Shown: piece by piece, positions 27,791 through 37,455 of the stretch
Numbering within the stretch: the first letter of the stretch is position 1
Layout: the number at the start of each line of letters is the position of its first letter
Source: Symbiodinium sp. CCMP2592
Taxonomy: Eukaryota; Sar; Dinophyceae; Suessiales; Symbiodiniaceae
Assembly: GCA_905221615.1 (NCBI GenBank)
Contig: CAJNDT010005867.1
Coordinates: 450,673-514,672 of the forward strand
Direction: 5' to 3'
Length of the DNA: 64,000 nt
The notes under the pieces: model-generated
What the model saw: the letters and a program-made list of their open reading frames with translations, nothing else
What the model was told of the DNA's origin: nothing
The model's database searches: none
Position numbers and translations under genes: made by a program

Positions 27791-30700
27791 CTCCCGGACC
27801 CAGCGCCGGCTACTTCGGCTACACCTGAGGCGGCACCTCCACACCGGCGGCTACAAGCTCTCTACCTCTTCTCGGGAAGAGAAAGGCTAGGTAGCTTCCA
27901 AAGCCACCTCCGCCGGCTAGTCTCTTCCTACGGGCTCGATATAGATATATGTTGTGTGGATCTGGCGAGGAGTCCGCCCATCGACCTGGCTACTTCCAAG
28001 GAGAGGGCGAGGTACCTCCACAAGGTTCAATCGGGCCACTACGACATCGTGGCGATTTCTCCCCCTGTGGCGACGTTCTCTAGGGCGAGCTCGGCCAACC
28101 GCAAAGGTCCCCGGCCAGTCCGAAGCTTTGACGAGCCCAGAGGATTGGCTACACTCACGGCCAAGGAGAGAGACCGGGCTATTCTTGGCAACATTTTTGC
28201 TGACTTTTCTTTTGAAGTAGCTAGTGCAGCGCTTTCCTCGGCTACCTTCTTCGTCCTGGAGCAGCCAGAAGACCTGGGGGCTATGACGGCGGGCCCCCAC
28301 AAAGGCCGGCGACCGGCCAGCATGTGGCAATGGGAGGCTCATGCACGGCTAGTTGGCCTCGGGCTACGTTCGGTGGCCCTGCACCTGGATAACTTCGGGG
28401 CTCCCTCGGCGAAACCGACACGACTGCTACTCAAGTCGCCTCTGGAAATGCCGGCTACCGTGCACGAGGGCCTCCCCGCTTTCGACAATGATGGCTACTA
28501 TCTGGGCCCCTTGCCGACGGCGGCTACTTCCTCGACGCCGCACAGCCCCATGCTGGCTAAGGAGACGCTTGGCGAGTGGCCCTCGAACTTCTGCCGCTGG
28601 CTAGCACAGTTGGCCCTGGCAACCTGCACGGCTACTGCTCCGACTGCCTCCGGAGAGGGGGTACCGACTGTGCAGGATAAGGTGAATTCCGGCGACCTCG
28701 ACTATGTTACAAACCAACCAGAGGGCCCACGGCTACATGGTGGCACGGGACCCCCCCGCCGATGCCACCAAAACGACGGGATAAAGGAGTTCCACGACGG
28801 TGGCGGGCTATGCTCTCCTGGGCGCTGGCCCCGACACTCTCGTGGACATGCCGCGGGCGAGTCCTGGGACTGGCTGAGGGCTAAGATCCGGGAGATGGTA
28901 ACCAAGCGAGTGGGATCCGAGAACGAGCTGGAGAAGGAGGCCTTCCGAATGGCTATGGGAGGCGAGTCGGCCTGCAAGCTCGTCCGGGATAGCCAACTAC
29001 ACGAGGAGCTATTGCAACTCCTGCAAGTTTGGATAGAAGGTCAGGATCTCAGCGAACCAGGCCTACTGGATATTCCGCCTGGGCAGCCCCTTCGTCTACG
29101 GCTACTTCGTGCGATCCTCGAGGCGGCAGGCGATCCGGATAGGGACTTCCTCCGTCGGGCCGAGGAGGGACTCCCACTTGGGATATTGGAGGGGCTACCC
29201 AGAACACCGCACGTGTTCGAGGAGCAATCCTCCTGGAGGCTAGACAACGCCCCTTGGGAGCCGGCGCTAGCATGGGTCCCGAATTATTCCTCGGTTAGCG
29301 ACCACAGGGATTTTGTGCGGGCTAAGTTCGACGAGGACGTCGAGGAAGGCCTCATGGAGAGGATGACCCTCGGCGAGTTCAAGGCGAGGTTCGGCGAGGA
29401 CCGGGCTATCGCCTCCCTGGCCGTGATAGTCGAGGACGAGGAGAAGGACAAGAAGCGGATAATCCACGACGCGACCCACGGCGTCCGGGTGAACCACCGG
29501 ATACGCTGCCGGGATAAGATCCGGGCGCCAGGGGCTAGAGAAAAGAAGCAGATCCTCCGAGAGCTGATACGCTGTGGCGAGATTGCCTTTTCGGTCGTGG
29601 GGGATATCTCGAAGGCCCATCGGAGATACAAACACCAGGCTAGCGAGCACGGCTTCATGGGCTGCCAGATAGACACCGAGGAGACGATCCCCGGGGACCC
29701 GGATAGCCAGATCGTCTACGTCAACAAAGTGGGCACGTTCGGACTCTCGCCGGCTAGCTACTGGTGGACCCGGATAGCCGCATGTGGGCTACGGGCAACC
29801 CATCATCTGTTGGGCCCTGGCTATCCCATCGACCTCCTTCTATATGCCGATGACCTCGAGGCCCTGGGGATAGGAACGGAGGGGAGGAAGGGTATCCCGT
29901 TGAGCTACCTTTTCCTCTCTGTTCTGGGATATCCTTTCAAATGGGCGAAGACTCGGGGTGGCTATAGGGTGGAGTGGCTGGGAATGGAGACGGAGTACTC
30001 CTCCTACAGGCTAGGGATGTCCAAGAAGCGGGCGTCCTGGCTATCGGCTTGGCTAAACGACAGGGTGACCTTCGGCAAGGTCACGGCCAAGGAGATGCAG
30101 CAAGGGCTAGGTCGGCTAGGCTTCGCTGCGATAGCCTTAGATTGGCAGAGGCCCTTCTTGGGGCCGCTCCACGCGTGGAGCGCAGCCATTCAAGGGAAGT
30201 CCGGCTACCTCATCATCCCGACGATGCTCCGGGTGCTGATGCGGTGGCTAGCCGACAAGCTTGACCAAGGAGAGAGGCTACAGCGTCCCGTGACCCTCTA
30301 CGCCGGGCTACCTCCACTGAGCTTTTTCACGGATGCTAAAGCTGAGTCCGATAGGGCCTGGATAGGTGGCTTCCTGGAGATTTCCGGAGGGAAGCCAGGT
30401 CCCTGGTTTTCCTTAGAAGTGGATAGGGCCTGGGCTCCGTGGGCCTTTGCTAAAGGCGACCCCAAGAAAGTGATAGCTGCGCTAAAACTGCTAGCGACCC
30501 TCGTGGGGATACGTCTCTGGGTCCCCGAGGGCGAGGATAGGAAGACCTCGCGAGTGGCCATCCGCGGCTATACGGATAACAAGTCCAATGAGGCACTTGT
30601 GAAGAAGGCTATGACGACCAAGTATCCCTCCATGCTAGTTTTAATGGAGATAGCAGAAGAGCTATCCCAGAAAAAATGTGAGCTACAGCTCCAGTGGATA

Positions 30701-30928
30701 CGGAGAGACATCAACCAGCTAGCGGATGACCTCACGAACGAGGAGTTCAAGGAATTCGATCCCTCTCAGAGGATAGATCTGAAAGGAGAGGAATTCCAGT
30801 GGCGTGTTCTGGGCCGGCTACTCGCGCATGCAGATAGCTTCTACCAGGAGCTAGGCACGCGAAAGCGAGGGACCCCGGATAGGGTGTCCAAGTTTAGCCG
30901 TAAGGCCAGAAAGCTAGATCCCTGGTAG
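27791..30928 (+). CDS. Methyltransferase-like domain + reverse transcriptase + RNase H
   Basis: The frame is open from the TGA at 27788 to 30928 (first ATG 27956). The N-terminal ~200 residues look like a C5-cytosine methyltransferase fold: LYLFSGRERLGSF (motif I place), SPPVATFS at about 28058-28081 (motif IV, but Val replaces the catalytic Cys) and LEQPEDLG (motif VI place). A helical linker follows, then reverse transcriptase (IIHDATHGVRVNHRIR; VVGDISKAHRRYKH; YADD at 29843-29854), then a DIRS-type RNase H (FFTDAKAE, GYTDNKSNEAL, NQLADDLTN). The methyltransferase part is predicted inactive as a C5 enzyme. RT and RNase H residues look intact. Confidence 0.8.
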   Translation, partial: LPDPAPATSATPEAAPPHRRLQALYLFSGRERLGSFQSHLRRLVSSYGLDIDICCVDLARSPPIDLATSKERARYLHKVQSGHYDIVAISPPVATFSRASSANRKGPRPVRSFDEPRGLATLTAKERDRAILGNIFADFSFEVASAALSSATFFVLEQPEDLGAMTAGPHKGRRPASMWQWEAHARLVGLGLRSVALHLDNFGAPSAKPTRLLLKSPLEMPATVHEGLPAFDNDGYYLGPLPTAATSSTPHSPMLAKETLGEWPSNFCRWLAQLALATCTATAPTASGEGVPTVQDKVNSGDLDYVTNQPEGPRLHGGTGPPRRCHQNDGIKEFHDGGGLCSPGRWPRHSRGHAAGESWDWLRAKIREMVTKRVGSENELEKEAFRMAMGGESACKLVRDSQLHEELLQLLQVWIEGQDLSEPGLLDIPPGQPLRLRLLRAILEAAGDPDRDFLRRAEEGLPLGILEGLPRTPHVFEEQSSWRLDNAPWEPALAWVPNYSSVSDHRDFVRAKFDEDVEEGLMERMTLGEFKARFGEDRAIASLAVIVEDEEKDKKRIIHDATHGVRVNHRIRCRDKIRAPGAREKKQILRELIRCGEIAFSVVGDISKAHRRYKHQASEHGFMGCQIDTEETIPGDPDSQIVYVNKVGTFGLSPASYWWTRIAACGLRATHHLLGPGYPIDLLLYADDLEALGIGTEGRKGIPLSYLFLSVLGYPFKWAKTRGGYRVEWLGMETEYSSYRLGMSKKRASWLSAWLNDRVTFGKVTAKEMQQGLGRLGFAAIALDWQRPFLGPLHAWSAAIQGKSGYLIIPTMLRVLMRWLADKLDQGERLQRPVTLYAGLPPLSFFTDAKAESDRAWIGGFLEISGGKPGPWFSLEVDRAWAPWAFAKGDPKKVIAALKLLATLVGIRLWVPEGEDRKTSRVAIRGYTDNKSNEALVKKAMTTKYPSMLVLMEIAEELSQKKCELQLQWIRRDINQLADDLTNEEFKEFDPSQRIDLKGEEFQWRVLGRLLAHADSFYQELGTRKRGTPDRVSKFSRKARKLDPW

Positions 30929-30944
30929 CCTGAGTGGCGATGCG

Positions 30945-31146
30945 TGGGGATAGATGGCCGAAGGCTATCAGTTATCTCCAGGCAACCTGGGATAGTTGCC
31001 ACTCCAGACAAAAGAACGTCCGTGCTAGCTGTGTTGCTTGTTCGTCTGGTCGTCGCTCGGCTAGCTCGCTAGCTATCTACTTTTGTACTACTATCGTCCT
31101 GGTGGAGATCCGGGGATGGTGGTGGGATATAGGAGCTAGTGCACGT
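30945..31146 (+). repeat. 202-bp direct repeat, copy 1
   Basis: Matches 31394-31595 with one base difference seen (ATGGCC against ATAGCC). Rich in CTAG/GCTAG words like the rest of the element. Non-coding, directly after the pol stop. Confidence 0.9.
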
Positions 31147-31393
31147 ACCTCGTGACGAGGAACGAGTTACGACTATGTGTGCTAGCTTACCTATTACTAC
31201 TCGAAGCTATCGAAGGTAGCTTCGCTAGAAACGAAGTTTCGTTCGCTATCGTCGCTCGCAGGAGAGTTGCCTCTGACATGCGAAGACAGGATAGCTGTGA
31301 CTTGGAATGGCTACGACGGTGTGTGACCGTTGCCATTCTGGATAAAGTCCCCCATCAGGGGGGGTAATTTTGAAGTACCCACCCTGCCCACCC
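31147..31393 (+). other. Unique spacer with nested hairpins between 202-bp repeats
   Basis: Begins with the palindromic CCTCGTGACGAGG motif that recurs at 54522-54540, then short self-complementary words (GAAGCTATC...GGTAGCTTC with one mismatch; GAAAC GAA GTTTC). No coding sequence. Confidence 0.6.
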
Positions 31394-31595
31394 TGGGGAT
31401 AGATAGCCGAAGGCTATCAGTTATCTCCAGGCAACCTGGGATAGTTGCCACTCCAGACAAAAGAACGTCCGTGCTAGCTGTGTTGCTTGTTCGTCTGGTC
31501 GTCGCTCGGCTAGCTCGCTAGCTATCTACTTTTGTACTACTATCGTCCTGGTGGAGATCCGGGGATGGTGGTGGGATATAGGAGCTAGTGCACGT
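31394..31595 (+). repeat. 202-bp direct repeat, copy 2
   Basis: Ends exactly where the open frame of the following unknown protein begins; TTGAG follows directly. Confidence 0.9.
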
Positions 31596-34500
31596 TTGAG
31601 TTCTTCTACTCGACGATCGACAACGATGGAAGTCCTCAATTTGTTGGCATCCGAGCCACCTACGGTTTCGATCCTGATAACTTCAACCGATTCCGACTGC
31701 TGACCAAGTGCCAGCACGGGCCATTTATTCAGCTCGCTCAGGACCATTACGTCGGTGGCGAGAGGAAAAGAAATGTGGACCGATACCATCCTCAGTACGG
31801 ATGGGGATGCGCAACGATTCGCGAATTCTTCGGGTACATGAGCGATTGCAAGATCAATCCTCCGAAAGGACGGCTGTTCCTCACTCTGCTCCCGTATGCT
31901 CCCGGGTCTGGGCACAACAATGAGTGGGAGGAGGTGTGCATGAACGTCCGAATGAACCCGGGGCGTGAGACGCTTTCGAACACCGCGTCATCACAATCCA
32001 TGCTTCCTGAAGGGATGGGATCCAACCGCATGATCGTGTTTGCGATTGATTTGCACATGATTGCGGCGGGAATCAATCCGATTGTATTCCACCCGAGGGG
32101 ATATTATGCGATCAAAGACAGTATCCCTCTCGCCTGTATGCCCATTGCATACTTCATGGACACGGGATCCCTAGTGTTCAACACGGCCTTCAAATACACT
32201 GGAGGTCCGAAGTTCGGCACTGGCCCCAAGAGAGGAGACCACAAACGAGAAACGTGGCCACTCGCTAGTTTCGACTGCCCCATGTGTGGAGCATCATTCC
32301 CGGTGGGTCTCCACATGTGCCACTCTTGCACCAAGCCGATTCACTATCCTGATGGGATGTTCTACGCCGATCCTGTGAACCCCTTTCAGGTCGAGTACTA
32401 TGGAAGTCATGCCGAATGGCTCAACGAGCTCATTGAGCGAAACGAGCTTAAAGAATTCCGACTTCACGAGTACCCTGCGATCAAGCAGCTGAGGAATTTC
32501 CCGGTGTCTAGGTCCCTCGCTGAGGATCACAGGCAAACCGCGTTCTTCGGGGTGCCACCGATCAAATGCACTGCAGCTGATACATCGCCGAAAGAAGTGG
32601 AGTTGTTCAAGAAGAGCGTGCGCGGAACGATTCAAGGCGCTATTCGATTGGACATATCCATTGAGAGGCTTGTTGCCGGTATCACTGGCAAGGAAGCTCG
32701 GTGCGGTGTGGAAGAGTTCCTCAACTCGCAATCGATCGCCTGTGCAATCACGATAGTCAAGCACTTCGGCGCGGTCTTCGCCACATGCCGCGAAAAGCCA
32801 CTGTGCTACTATGCACGATGGTCGATTCACTGTCAACGCGCATACCGAGTCTGCCTGTCGCGCGGCTATCTCTCCCCCTTTTACACAGGGGGAACGATCG
32901 ATTATACCGTCGATTCAGACATGGTCGAGAAAATCCGGCTTGCGCATCTGCCATTGCAGAACGCCAATCTGGCGATGAGACGGCAAATTCGACTTTCCAC
33001 CGAGTTTGGAACGTTGGATGAGTTCCGCGCCACTATCACGGACACGCAGAAGTATCAGCGATACATGCGTGTCGATAGTGAAAGCCTTTCCGCGCTCCTT
33101 GCCAAGGTTACCCTTACAACGTGCTACGGCATTCCGATGAAAGGTGAACCTGGCTACATCTCCGACGATGAAGCAGAGGAGATCGAAGGAACTGCAGCGG
33201 CAACTGAGAAGCCCAAAGGGAAAGGCAAAGGGGAAGAAGAACCCGACGTCCAAGCCACCGATTGGCGTGATTTGGACCCTTTGGGGCGGAAGTTCATCCC
33301 GCACCATACTGATCCCCGATTCACGATTATCGCTGACGGGAATACGGCACTCCTTGATGCCCCTGAAACGCCTGATGAGAAGCGTAAGGAATTCAAGGAG
33401 TTCGTTCGCGATCACTCTGTCAAGATTAAGGAATGGTTCGACGATGATCGCGCGACTGAGAAGACGTTCTTCAATCTTGTTGAAGGCGTAAAGGATCAGC
33501 TCCCCGATACTAAGAGAACTGACCCTGTTCTTATGAAAAAGAACGAAGATGTCTTCGAGGCTCTACCCGATGAACTGGAAGAGCCTCAAGAACTGTTTGA
33601 CGTCGCAGCTCGGCAGGCACGACGGCGTGATGATACGCCTCAGCGCAGAGTGCAGGCCACCGAGCAACGGCACGCGTCGATTCCCGAGGCTCACGCCGTC
33701 CCCGTTCCTCCGGATGACGAGGACGAGGATGATGCTGAGCTTGAACGGGCGATCCGACCCGGTCCGAAGTCACAACGCACTGGGCGAGAGCATCTCGGAG
33801 GTGTCGCTCCTGAGACGAATCCGCCCCCGCCTCGCGAGATGCCGCCTCCGTCAAATCCACCGAGTCGGAAGACGTCGAGGCAATCGGGCTACAATGTTCC
33901 CCACGCTGATGGGGAGACACTGATGGTCTCAGGAAGGGCACCCTACTCCGATCAAATGGGTCTACCCTTGGTACTGCGAATGAAGACCCGGGTTCCGGAA
34001 CCTGATTTGGACAACCCGACGATTGAAGATATTATTCGCATGTATCACGCACCGAACACGCTGCCTGTTGTCAGGAAGAAAGTCGCCAATGTCATCATTT
34101 CGATGAATGCAAATCCCGATGACCCTATCAATATGAAGGCGGCTGGCGTGATTGTTCCCTCTGCCGAGGAAACAGGAGCGGGAAGAACCGCCTCGCCTGG
34201 AGGCACGTCCGCTACTACGCAGGAGCGGATCAACCCCAAGTTCCCTGCACCAAATACTCGCACTGCTTCGAACCCACCTTCGAAATCAGCCCGCGACGAG
34301 AAATGGGCTCCTTCGATTGTGCGGCCAACCCCTGGTCGGGTGATTACTAGTGCAGAGGCGCGGGGGCGTCCACAACAGCGTGTTGTTGAGACTGCGGATC
34401 CCGCACCTCCAGCCCCATCCGATTCCGCTTCGACTGAGCCACGATCTCGCACGATGGGCCCGGCCAAAGAAACAACGGCCAAAGGCAAATCCCGCACTGG

Positions 34501-34696
34501 CTCAAACGTGGCAGGCCTCATCGATGAAGCTGATGACACGAGGCAGCCGACGAAGGGCAAAGGAAGAGGGAAAGCCGAGAAAGGAAAAGGAAAGCAGGAG
34601 AAAGGCCGAGGGAAGGGTGATAAGGGAAGCAAAGGAAGGGGCGGTTCCGGACGAGGAAACAAGGACCGTACCCGTAGCCCCACAACTCGTAGGTAA
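31589..34696 (+). CDS. Unknown protein with zinc ribbon and basic tail, 5' end cut by insertion
   Basis: Open for over 1030 codons from 31589 (first ATG 31775, 973 aa). Protein-like sequence begins at the repeat boundary (EFFYSTIDNDGSPQFVGIRA), so the gene's real start was probably separated by the insertion. It holds a C-x2-C-x10-C-x2-C zinc-ribbon pattern (CPMCG...MCHSC, about 32277-32330), a mixed helical middle, an acidic and Pro-rich disordered region, and a Lys/Gly/Arg-rich tail (KGKGRGKAEKGKGKQEKGRG). A faint resemblance to RNA 2'-phosphotransferases around 32030-32160 is too weak to assign. The tail suggests RNA/DNA binding. Possibly Gag of an outer element. Confidence 0.5.
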   Translation, partial: CTFEFFYSTIDNDGSPQFVGIRATYGFDPDNFNRFRLLTKCQHGPFIQLAQDHYVGGERKRNVDRYHPQYGWGCATIREFFGYMSDCKINPPKGRLFLTLLPYAPGSGHNNEWEEVCMNVRMNPGRETLSNTASSQSMLPEGMGSNRMIVFAIDLHMIAAGINPIVFHPRGYYAIKDSIPLACMPIAYFMDTGSLVFNTAFKYTGGPKFGTGPKRGDHKRETWPLASFDCPMCGASFPVGLHMCHSCTKPIHYPDGMFYADPVNPFQVEYYGSHAEWLNELIERNELKEFRLHEYPAIKQLRNFPVSRSLAEDHRQTAFFGVPPIKCTAADTSPKEVELFKKSVRGTIQGAIRLDISIERLVAGITGKEARCGVEEFLNSQSIACAITIVKHFGAVFATCREKPLCYYARWSIHCQRAYRVCLSRGYLSPFYTGGTIDYTVDSDMVEKIRLAHLPLQNANLAMRRQIRLSTEFGTLDEFRATITDTQKYQRYMRVDSESLSALLAKVTLTTCYGIPMKGEPGYISDDEAEEIEGTAAATEKPKGKGKGEEEPDVQATDWRDLDPLGRKFIPHHTDPRFTIIADGNTALLDAPETPDEKRKEFKEFVRDHSVKIKEWFDDDRATEKTFFNLVEGVKDQLPDTKRTDPVLMKKNEDVFEALPDELEEPQELFDVAARQARRRDDTPQRRVQATEQRHASIPEAHAVPVPPDDEDEDDAELERAIRPGPKSQRTGREHLGGVAPETNPPPPREMPPPSNPPSRKTSRQSGYNVPHADGETLMVSGRAPYSDQMGLPLVLRMKTRVPEPDLDNPTIEDIIRMYHAPNTLPVVRKKVANVIISMNANPDDPINMKAAGVIVPSAEETGAGRTASPGGTSATTQERINPKFPAPNTRTASNPPSKSARDEKWAPSIVRPTPGRVITSAEARGRPQQRVVETADPAPPAPSDSASTEPRSRTMGPAKETTAKGKSRTGSNVAGLIDEADDTRQPTKGKGRGKAEKGKGKQEKGRGKGDKGSKGRGGSGRGNKDRTRSPTTRR

Positions 34697-35025
34697 CGAC
34701 CATCGACCTACGTGGCGACGCATTGTGTCACTGCCAGGTGAAACCGGTTGAGTCTTCCTGACCCATGTTCCACACGTCAATCGGGTCAGGCGGATTCTGA
34801 TGGTGAAACCCGGCTATGATACAATTTCCGCTACTTCCTCAGCCTTCCTTGCCTGCGCCGCGCTGAGAAGACCCACAGGGGTGCAATGGCTAGCCATGGT
34901 ATTGTCCTCGTGTGTCCCTCTCTTTTCACGGACACTCGATGCTGCCGAGTTCTCACTCTGAGCGCATTGAGTCTAACATGTAAACCCCGCATAGATCCGA
35001 TGGAACGTCCGATTGCCAACGATCA
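34697..35025. other. 3' flank of the unknown ORF
   Basis: No gene. Joins the stop codon of the upstream ORF to the start of the ~500-bp tandem duplication. Confidence 0.5.
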
Positions 35026-36024
35026 CACGGCAATTCGCTATGCGCCTGACGATCACAAAAGGCTGCGTTTGTACAGAAGTGAAACATAGGTATGATCCAG
35101 ATGCAGAGACCGACCCACATCTAATGGTTCTTAATTGCTTCAAGCTTAGCTGACCGGAAGAGGTGTGGCTCGGTGCACAATCAGTGGATGTGACTCTCCT
35201 AAACTCCGCTCTTCTCACGCGTGAGCTCGCGTCGAGGGGGGTGTGATTTGTCACTGACATGCGTATATGTGCTTCTGCCTTCTGGTTAGGAATCAGACCA
35301 ACTTTGTCTCACTACGCAGCTTGACTGCTCAAGGACCGCATGCGCGAGTCCCAGCAAAAGATCCGCTAGAGCCTGGGGGTTCTGGTGTTGTCTTTCCGCT
35401 GAGCGTCAATCTTACGGTTTTAATCTCTGATTGTCCTGCTTTGCACCGCTTGCTTTGCTTTGATCTGCGATCGGCTGCCTTGGGCTTTGTGACCGAGAGT
35501 TGAGTGGAATCCTCAGCTTTTCACACAATGGCAGTTCGCTATGCGCCTAACCATCAAAAGGCTGCGTATGTACAGAAGTGATACATAGGTGCGATCCAGA
35601 CGCAGAGGCCGCCCCACATCTAAAGGTTGTTGCTTTAAGCTTTGCTGGCCGGAAGAGATGTGGCTCGGTGCACAATCAGTGTGCGTGACTTTCCTAAACT
35701 CCGCTCTTCTCACGTGTGAGCTCGCGTCGAGGGGGGTGTGATTTGTCACGTACATGTGAAAGTGTGTTTCTGTGTCCTGGTTAGGGTTCACGCCAACTTT
35801 GTCTCACTTACGCAGCTTGACAGCTCAAGACCGACTTTGCGTCAGGTCCAGCAAAAGGTCCGCTAGCGCCTGGGGGTTCTAGTGTTGCCTTTCCGCTGAG
35901 CGTCAAACTAACGGCATTAATCTCTGATCGTTCTTGCTCTGCTTGCCTTGGTTTGCTACGATCTACGGTTGGTTGCCCCGAGCTTTGTGACCGAGAGTTA
36001 AGTGGATTCCTCTGCTTTTCACAC
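35026..36024 (+). repeat. ~500-bp unit in two tandem copies
   Basis: Units 35026-35526 and 35527-36024 align throughout with scattered differences and small indels (for example GGCTCGGTGCACAATCAGTG in both). The last ~290 bases of the unit recur at 27024-27312. The layout looks like terminal or long subterminal repeats of an outer element, with the copy at 27.0 kb as its left partner. Confidence 0.8.
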
Positions 36025-37455
36025 TTTTCTCTTGTCCTTGCACGCGGCTTTCTCGAAGTTCGCGAAGAAGGGGAGAGTTAACGGTGCAGATCGCAGGGCG
36101 GCTCAGAGCATCTTTGTGCGCCAGTGCTCCAGACTGTGCTCTGGTCCTGACCACGCTGCATGCAGGATGTAGGCCAGCATCCCCCGGAAGGTCTGCAATT
36201 GTCGTTGGGATTGGACCCGGTGTCGGCTTCCGACGCTCGGGCCAGCTTCGCATCCTCGAACATGGGGGCAGTCGTGATCTGCTTGACATGTGTTTTGTGT
36301 GAGGGCAGGTTGCGGTTCTGCAGAGAACCGAGAACGGAGTTGTCCTTGCCGAGAAGCGTGGGCTCGAGCGGAGGGCTCGGAGCGTCCTGTCATGGGGGAA
36401 ATCGATGGCGAACGAAAACGCCCGGAAGCCAAGCTGCCACGAGCGCAACTGCTCTGCGCGTTTGTCGTGCCAGTGTGCAGTGTGCGAGATTGTGCGAGAT
36501 TGTGCGAGTGATCTCAGGCCCTGCAGAGGATGCACAGGCCGGCGGGCCTTTCCGGGCCCCTTCGAGAGAGTCTCGCGAAGGGAGAGTGCAGCGAGTGCAG
36601 CGCGCGGCGCGGCGAGTCGCGAGTTGCCGGGCGCGGCGGCCGAGAGGCCGATGCGGATGCGGCCGTGGAGACGGCGCAGTCCAAGCCGGCCGAGAGACCG
36701 CGGAAGCGCAGGCCACGGTGGCAGTGCCAGCATTGAAGCAGAATTGCAGCATCAGCGGCGGCCATTTTTTCTGATGCGTCGTTTCCGCCGACCGCCCCAC
36801 CACACGGGTCGCCTCGCCAGGAGCGGCTGGGACGACGTCGGCGACGGTTCGCAGGCGGGAAGATGCGCTGCCGTCTCTCTCTCTCTCTCTCTCTCCCTCC
36901 CTCCCTCCATCCCTCCCTCCATAAGAAGCGCCTCTCCTCGTCTCCCCGTCTCGAGCTCGAGCTTTCGGAGGCGCTGCCCGCGGCGCCGCCCAGCATCCCT
37001 ATGTCTGTCTGGCTCCTATTGTGACACAGTGCTGCACATCTGCACATCATCTCCACTCCGGAGAGCCCCAACTAACGCCCTCCAGTAAACCGCAGACTGG
37101 AAAGACAGTAAGAGGACAGAGACGTCGATGGCAGATGATGGCAGATGATGGCAGATGCAGAAGAAATTCGGCGCCGACAAATTGAAAGACGTTAAAGCCG
37201 CCTCACATGGCCAACGTGGCCAAGCTGTGAGCCAAGTCGTGCGCATCGCCGATCGTGCGCACAGAGGTGCCGCCTGGAGCTGCCGTGGTCGAGTTCAAGG
37301 CATTTCCATGTGGGGCCTAACGGCCTAACCGGGCCTAACCGCATCCTTCCGCATCGTGTGTGCTCATGAGGTCGATCAAGGTGTGGTGGGTGGCGGCCCC
37401 GGTCCGGTGGGCCATGGCAACTTCAGCCTGTTCTCCTGCTCTTGTATCATCTGAG
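36025..37455. other. Region upstream of KH gene; possible 5' exons
   Basis: GC-rich with a C/T repeat at 36872-36927. Candidate coding bits on the + strand (for example VETAQSKPAERPRKRRPRW near 36668) could not be tied to the KH gene. TGGCAGATGA occurs in tandem at about 37128-37158. The segment near 37282 (AAVVEFKAF) could be the first KH strand. Confidence 0.35.

Larger units (their letters stand above)
27320..31595 (+). mobile_element. Methyltransferase-like / RT / RNase H retroelement
   Basis: The limits are proposed from a 5-bp direct repeat TTGAG at 27315-27319 and 31596-31600, from the right end of a 202-bp repeat at 31595, and from a composition boundary: the pentamer GGCTA/GGATA is very common inside and rare outside. 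Content: a zinc-finger gag-like ORF, one in-frame TGA, then a methyltransferase-fold domain, reverse transcriptase and RNase H. I recall this domain pairing from other dinoflagellate genomes. No integrase or tyrosine recombinase is visible inside these limits. Confidence 0.65.

Noticed and set aside
27320-31595. Calling this element a DIR-type tyrosine-recombinase retrotransposon
   Set aside because: RT and RNase H are DIRS-like, but no tyrosine recombinase is visible and a possible 5-bp duplication argues for another integration route.
32030-32170. RNA 2'-phosphotransferase (Tpt1/KptA) similarity in the unknown ORF
   Set aside because: Only a loose IDL...AAGI...F pattern; the catalytic Arg/His set could not be located.
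36840-37071. 185-aa Arg/Glu-rich - strand ORF
   Set aside because: Arises from the CT repeat and GC-rich DNA; no motif.
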